The translations under genes were made by a program, and so were the position numbers. Source: Saccharum officinarum (lineage: Eukaryota; Streptophyta; Magnoliopsida; Poales; Poaceae). Taken from it: a DNA stretch of 64,000 bases. Where the stretch lies: assembly GCA_020631735.1 (NCBI GenBank), contig CM036201.1, forward strand, positions 79,336,502 through 79,400,501, read 5' to 3'. Of the stretch, positions 59,729 through 64,000 are shown piece after piece (position 1 is the first letter of the stretch; each line of letters begins with the position of its first letter). A model generated the notes under the pieces. It was not told the origin of the DNA. It worked only from the letters and a program-made list of their open reading frames with translations, and did not search any database.

Positions 59729-60423
59729 ATCTCCCCCTTGTTGGTAATTGGTGACAACCCTTTCACAAAGATGTTATGATAAAAATTTTATTGAACCCAT
59801 GTCACATTGTCCAAGTGTATTACCATGTGTAAGAATTATGGACATGTGATCATGAATTCAAATTGATAGCAATGGCTCCCCCTACATGTATGCTATATGT
59901 TTGGATTTTGGAAGCATACATGTTTAGATAGGTAAATATAGGAGCATTGACTACCAATAGGTGCTAAGTGTTTTAGATTATAGACCTTTGAAGCGTGATA
60001 CCATCGGAGTTGCGATAAACACCATCTTAGCACCTTGTGTAGTTAGATACCATTTGGAAAAGCATAAACAAAACTAGAAACCTCGTGAGATCAATATTAT
60101 AAGCAAGATTCTAGTACCACTTTGAAAAACATGAAGCAAGAGAAATCTAACTACTTCCTATTCATGCTAGTACTTCAATACACCATTCAATTGTATACTA
60201 GCAAAACACCACACAAGCAAAGTATCAGAGAAAAAGAAATGCATAACTATGCATCATACATATGAAGTGCACCAGGAAATGCAACATTCATGTTTAAGAG
60301 CTTGCTCCCCCTACTTGTGTGCTCAAAATTTTAGTTGATCCCCTTCTTTTATCAAATCTCCCCTTTAGGTTTTCTCCCCCTTTGAGTTCTATCTTTGTGA
60401 ACAATATTTTCTCCCCCTTTGGC
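59729..60423 (-). other. Polypurine tract and extra PPT-like copies, element 2
   Basis: The tract against the LTR (59729-59739) is AAGGGGGAGAT-like on the minus strand. Similar GGGGGAG runs recur near 59877, 60305, 60358, 60376 and 60411. Repeated polypurine tracts are a known Sirevirus trait. Confidence 0.65.
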
Positions 60424-60858
60424 ACCAATGACCACAAGGGACCAATTTTAGATAGAATATCATGTTGAATTATGGGGTGAGGATCAAGTTTGTGATTCAA
60501 CCTAGATTGCTTGCATAAATAAAATGCTTCGGTTTGATCTAAGGGCAAGCTTCTTCACACCTCACTAGAAGGGTTATCATGCACCATGTTGAAGCAAATA
60601 TTTAGACAAGTGATCTCGATTAAACACTTAGGATCACAAGCTACTTAAACAAGTTATATGCTACCACTAGATCATACAAGTCATGGAAGCAATAGTGGCA
60701 CCATATAAACTTCAAAGTCATTTGATTTTCATGAATGAGCCTAGAACATAAGAAATCATGACTAGATGCACTAAACATGTCCTTAGTATAGAATGTATGA
60801 CATGTCAACCAATTGTACCTTGGATCTCGAAGGAGAGGCATGTCATATATGTGGTGCA

Positions 60859-62460
60859 TCAACTCATGTTGGAGAAGTCAATTATGTTCAACTCATTCTT
60901 TAGCTTGTGAAATCTCTTCTCATCAAGTGGCTTGGTGAATAGATCGGCTAATTGATCTTCGGTGCCCACACTCTCAATAGCAATGTCACCCTTTTGTTGA
61001 TGATCTCTAATAAAATGATGACGAACATCAATATGCTTTGTTCTTTGATGTTGAACCAGATTGTTGGTTAGCTTCATGGCACTTTCATTGTCACATAGCA
61101 ATGGCACATTCTTGAAATTGATTCCAAAATCCTTCAATGTTGCCTTCATCCACAAGATTTGTGCACAACAACTACCCGCGGTGATGTATTCGGCCTTGGC
61201 GTTAGATAGTGCAATACTATTTTGCTTCTTGGATGACCATGACACAAGTGATCTTCCCAACAATTGACAAGTCCCGGAAGTGCTCTTTCTCTCCACTTTG
61301 TCATTGGCATAGTCGGAATCCGAATATCCAACTAGCTCAAAGCTTGCACCTTTGGGATACCATAATCCAACATCTTGTGTATGCTTCAAATACCTCAATA
61401 TTCTCTTTGTTGACTTCAAATGACTTTCTCTTGGTGAGGCTTGAAATCTTGCACACATGCATACACTAAACATTACATCGGGCCTTGATGCCGTCTCATA
61501 GAGTAGGCTACCAATCATTGATCTATAAAGCTTTTGATCCACTATGTTGCCACTCTTGTCACTATCCAAACTTCCACTAGTGCCCATTGGGGTTGTAATG
61601 CCCTTTGAATCTTCCATTCCAAACTTCTTGAGTATATCTTTGATGTACTTGGTTTGACTCATAAATGTTCTTTCTTTCATTTGTTTGATTTGAAGTCCAA
61701 GAAAGAAACTAAGTTCACCAATCATTGACATTTCAAATTCCTTTGCCATCATTTTCCCAAACTCATCACAATAATCTTGATTGGTTGAACCAAAGATGAT
61801 ATCATCAACATATATTTGCAACACAAATAAGTCTTTTCCAATCTTCTTGGTGAATAGTGTTGTATCAACTTTGCCCATGACAAGTCCTTTAGATAGCAAG
61901 AAGTCCCTCAATCTTTCATACCATGCTCTAGGTGCTTGCTTCAATCCATACAAAGCTTTCCTTAACTTGTATACATGATTGGGTTTCTTGTCATCTTCAA
62001 AACCGGAAGGTTGCTCCACATACACCTCCTCTTGAATGTACCCATTGAGAAATACACTCTTCACATCCATTTGATATAACTTGATATTATGAGCACAAGC
62101 ATAGGCAAGTAAGATCCTAATTGCTTCCAATCTTGCAACCGGGGCATAAGTTTCACCAAAGTCAAGACCCTCTATTTGTGTGTAACCTTGAGCCACTAGT
62201 CTTGCTTTGTTTCTTACTACTATTCCATCTTGATCTTGCTTGTTGCGAAAGACCCATCTTGTTCCAATGATATTATGATCCTTAGGCCTCTCAACTAGTT
62301 CCCATACTTCATTTCTCTTGAAGTTGTTGAGCTCTTCATGCATTGCATTTACCCAATCCAGATCTCTCATTGCTTTATCAATGTCCTTGGGTTCTTCCAT
62401 TGACACAAAAGAAGAGTGAGCACAAAATGATGCCAATCTTGATCTAGTTTGAACTCCCCT
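60859..62460 (-). pseudogene. Copia element 2: reverse transcriptase and RNase H
   Basis: The open frame covers more than 520 codons. It carries [10 protein letters not shown], the catalytic [33 protein letters not shown], and RNase H motifs [16 protein letters not shown] and KHIDVRHHF, ending at TGA/TAA near 60859. It is cut from the integrase part by TAA at 62461-62463. It resembles element 1 at the protein level but is clearly a separate copy. Confidence 0.88.
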
Positions 62461-63666
62461 TTATATGTCACCAATGATGGAATCCAATGGATGGTCTCTT
62501 GCAATGTTAGTTGGTTGAAGCACTTGGACTTGATTGCTTGGATGTTGATGTTGATCATGAGTTGGAGATGATGAACTAGCCACTTGTTGATCTTGTTGCA
62601 CTTGAGATGATGTACTAGCTTGATTTTGCATTAGAGACCCACTAGCTTGTGTAATTGGACTTTGGAGCACTTGATCTTTGTTGTCATCCACATCAATCAC
62701 TTGCTTTGGTCTAATATCACCAATATCCATTTCTTTCATAGCATTGGTCAATTGAGTTCCTCTCACATCATCTGAGTTATTTTTCTCATCTTGAGAGCCA
62801 TTTGTTTCATCAAACTCAACATCATGAACTTCCTCAAGTAGACCACTAGCTAAATTCCAAACTCTATAAGCTTTGCTAGTAGTGGAGTAACCAAGTAAGA
62901 ATCCTTCATCACATTTCTTCTCAAACTTGCTCAATCTAGTGCCCTTCTTCAAGATGTAGCATTTGCAACCAAATACCCAAAAGTATGCAATGTTGGGCTT
63001 TCTTCCATTTAAGATCTCATATGGTGTCTTCTCTAGAAACTTGTGGCAATAGAGGCGGTTGCTATAGAAGCAAGCCGTGTTGATTGCTTCGGCCCAAAAT
63101 GAATGACTCACATTATACTCATTTAACATTGATCTTGCCATATCAATCAAGGTTCTATTCTTCCTCTCAACTAAGCCATTAGATTGAGGTGTATACTTGG
63201 CTGAAAATTGATGTTTGATTTCAAGCTCCTCACATAGCTCATCAACTCTTGTGTTTCTAAACTCACTTCCATTGTCACTTCTTACTTTCTTGATTGTGGT
63301 CTCAAACTCATTTTGCACTCTCTTGATGAACTTCTTGAATATGTCAAATACATCACTCTTGTCCACAAGAAAGAATACCCATGTATATCTAGTGAAATCA
63401 TCCACAATCACAAAGCCATACTTGTTGCCACCAATGCTTGTGTATGTAGTTGGCCCAAATAAATCTATGTGCAACAACTCAAATGCCTTGGAAGTACTCA
63501 TGATGCTTTTCAATGGATGAGTGTTGCCCACTTGCTTTTCGGCTTGACATGCACTACATAGCTTATCCTTCTCAAATGTGACATCCTTCAAGCCTCTAAC
63601 TAAGTCATGCTTCACTAACTTGTTCAATTGTTTCATGCCAACATGACCAAGTCTTCTATGCCATAA
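62461..63666 (-). pseudogene. Copia element 2: integrase
   Basis: The zinc-binding part has CSACQAEKQ. The core motifs are LFGPTTYTS, VDDFTRYTW and SDNGSEF, then YTPQSNGLVERKNRT and a GRKPNIAYFWVFGC block. A long polar linker leads to the RT frame. An in-frame TGA at 63667-63669 breaks it from the upstream GAG-pre-integrase part, and TAA ends it at 62461. Confidence 0.85.
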
Positions 63667-64000
63667 TCAACCCATACTTGATTTGGTGAGCAAACATGTT
63701 GAAAGTTGAGTGTCACTAGCATTGAAATCAACCAAGTATAGATTCTCATATCTAAAGCCCTTGAAGATCAAGTTGGAGCCATCAACACTAACTATCTCCA
63801 CATCATCAACACCAAATATGCACTTGAATCCAAGATCACACAATTGAGCAACCGAGAGAAGATTGAAGTTCAACTTTTCAACTAAGAGCACATTGGAAAT
63901 GCTATGATCATTTGAGATTGCAATCCTTCCAAGAGCCTTCACATCACCCTTGCTATTGTCACCAAATGTGATACTATCAATGCCACTATCATTTGATTTG
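63667..64000 (-). pseudogene. Copia element 2: GAG-pre-integrase, continues past the window
   Basis: The frame reads from the window edge (ISNDHSISNVLLVEKLNFNL, VAQLCDLGFKC) down to the TGA at 63667. It corresponds to the segment just after the protease in element 1. Gag, protease and the 5' LTR of this copy lie to the right of the window. Confidence 0.75.

Overview
This is nuclear DNA of a flowering plant, almost certainly a PACMAD grass and probably an Andropogoneae relative of sorghum, sugarcane or maize. Several things point this way: GC-rich exons beside AT-rich intergenic DNA, spliced genes with grass-like codon use, Tourist- and Stowaway-type MITEs with TTA/TAA or TA target sites, a CACTA element whose ends carry the TTTGCCGGGTGCC motif, and stacked LTR retrotransposons.

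Four host genes are complete. An NHL/LEA_2 membrane protein (676-1518, +) has one exon. The Elongator subunit ELP2 (2102-6567, -) can be read in ten exons coding 849 residues, including one GC-AG intron. A subfamily XI LRR receptor kinase (8023-11442, -) has two exons and 1105 residues, and its only intron is 102 nt long and open in frame. A SABATH carboxyl methyltransferase (35787-37247, -) has three exons and 394 residues. These genes do not form an operon or pathway. They form a gene-rich left end plus one gene island further right.

The rest is transposon-dominated. 11.5-26.4 kb is a patchwork of foldback repeats, MITEs, a 5'-truncated LINE with a 17-bp target duplication, an LTR-like remnant, hAT-like fragments and a Helitron-type 3' end. 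26399-33357 is a whole CACTA element bounded by TCT duplications. It contains a broken TNP1-type (Transposase_24) gene and no visible TNP2. 34.2-35.5 kb is a Stowaway-like element with a long inverted repeat nested inside. 38-43.7 kb holds further MITEs, a tandemly duplicated MITE and GC-rich tandem repeats.

From 43.77 kb to the right edge lies a nested tower. A minus-strand retroelement, of which only the 3' LTR (43775-44556) and adjoining sequence are seen, carries a plant-mobile-domain gene in antisense. That gene is cut by Sirevirus-like Ty1/copia element 1 (3' LTR 47731-49335). The gag of element 1 is in turn cut by copia element 2 (3' LTR 57905-59728). Element 1 also has an extra ORF between pol and its 3' LTR. 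A CpG-rich array of palindromes based on GACCGGACGCGTCCGGTC sits just upstream of a TATA box in each LTR. A third copy of the array plus a TATA-like motif lies just upstream of that extra ORF, which suggests a private promoter. No tRNA, rRNA or CRISPR locus was seen.
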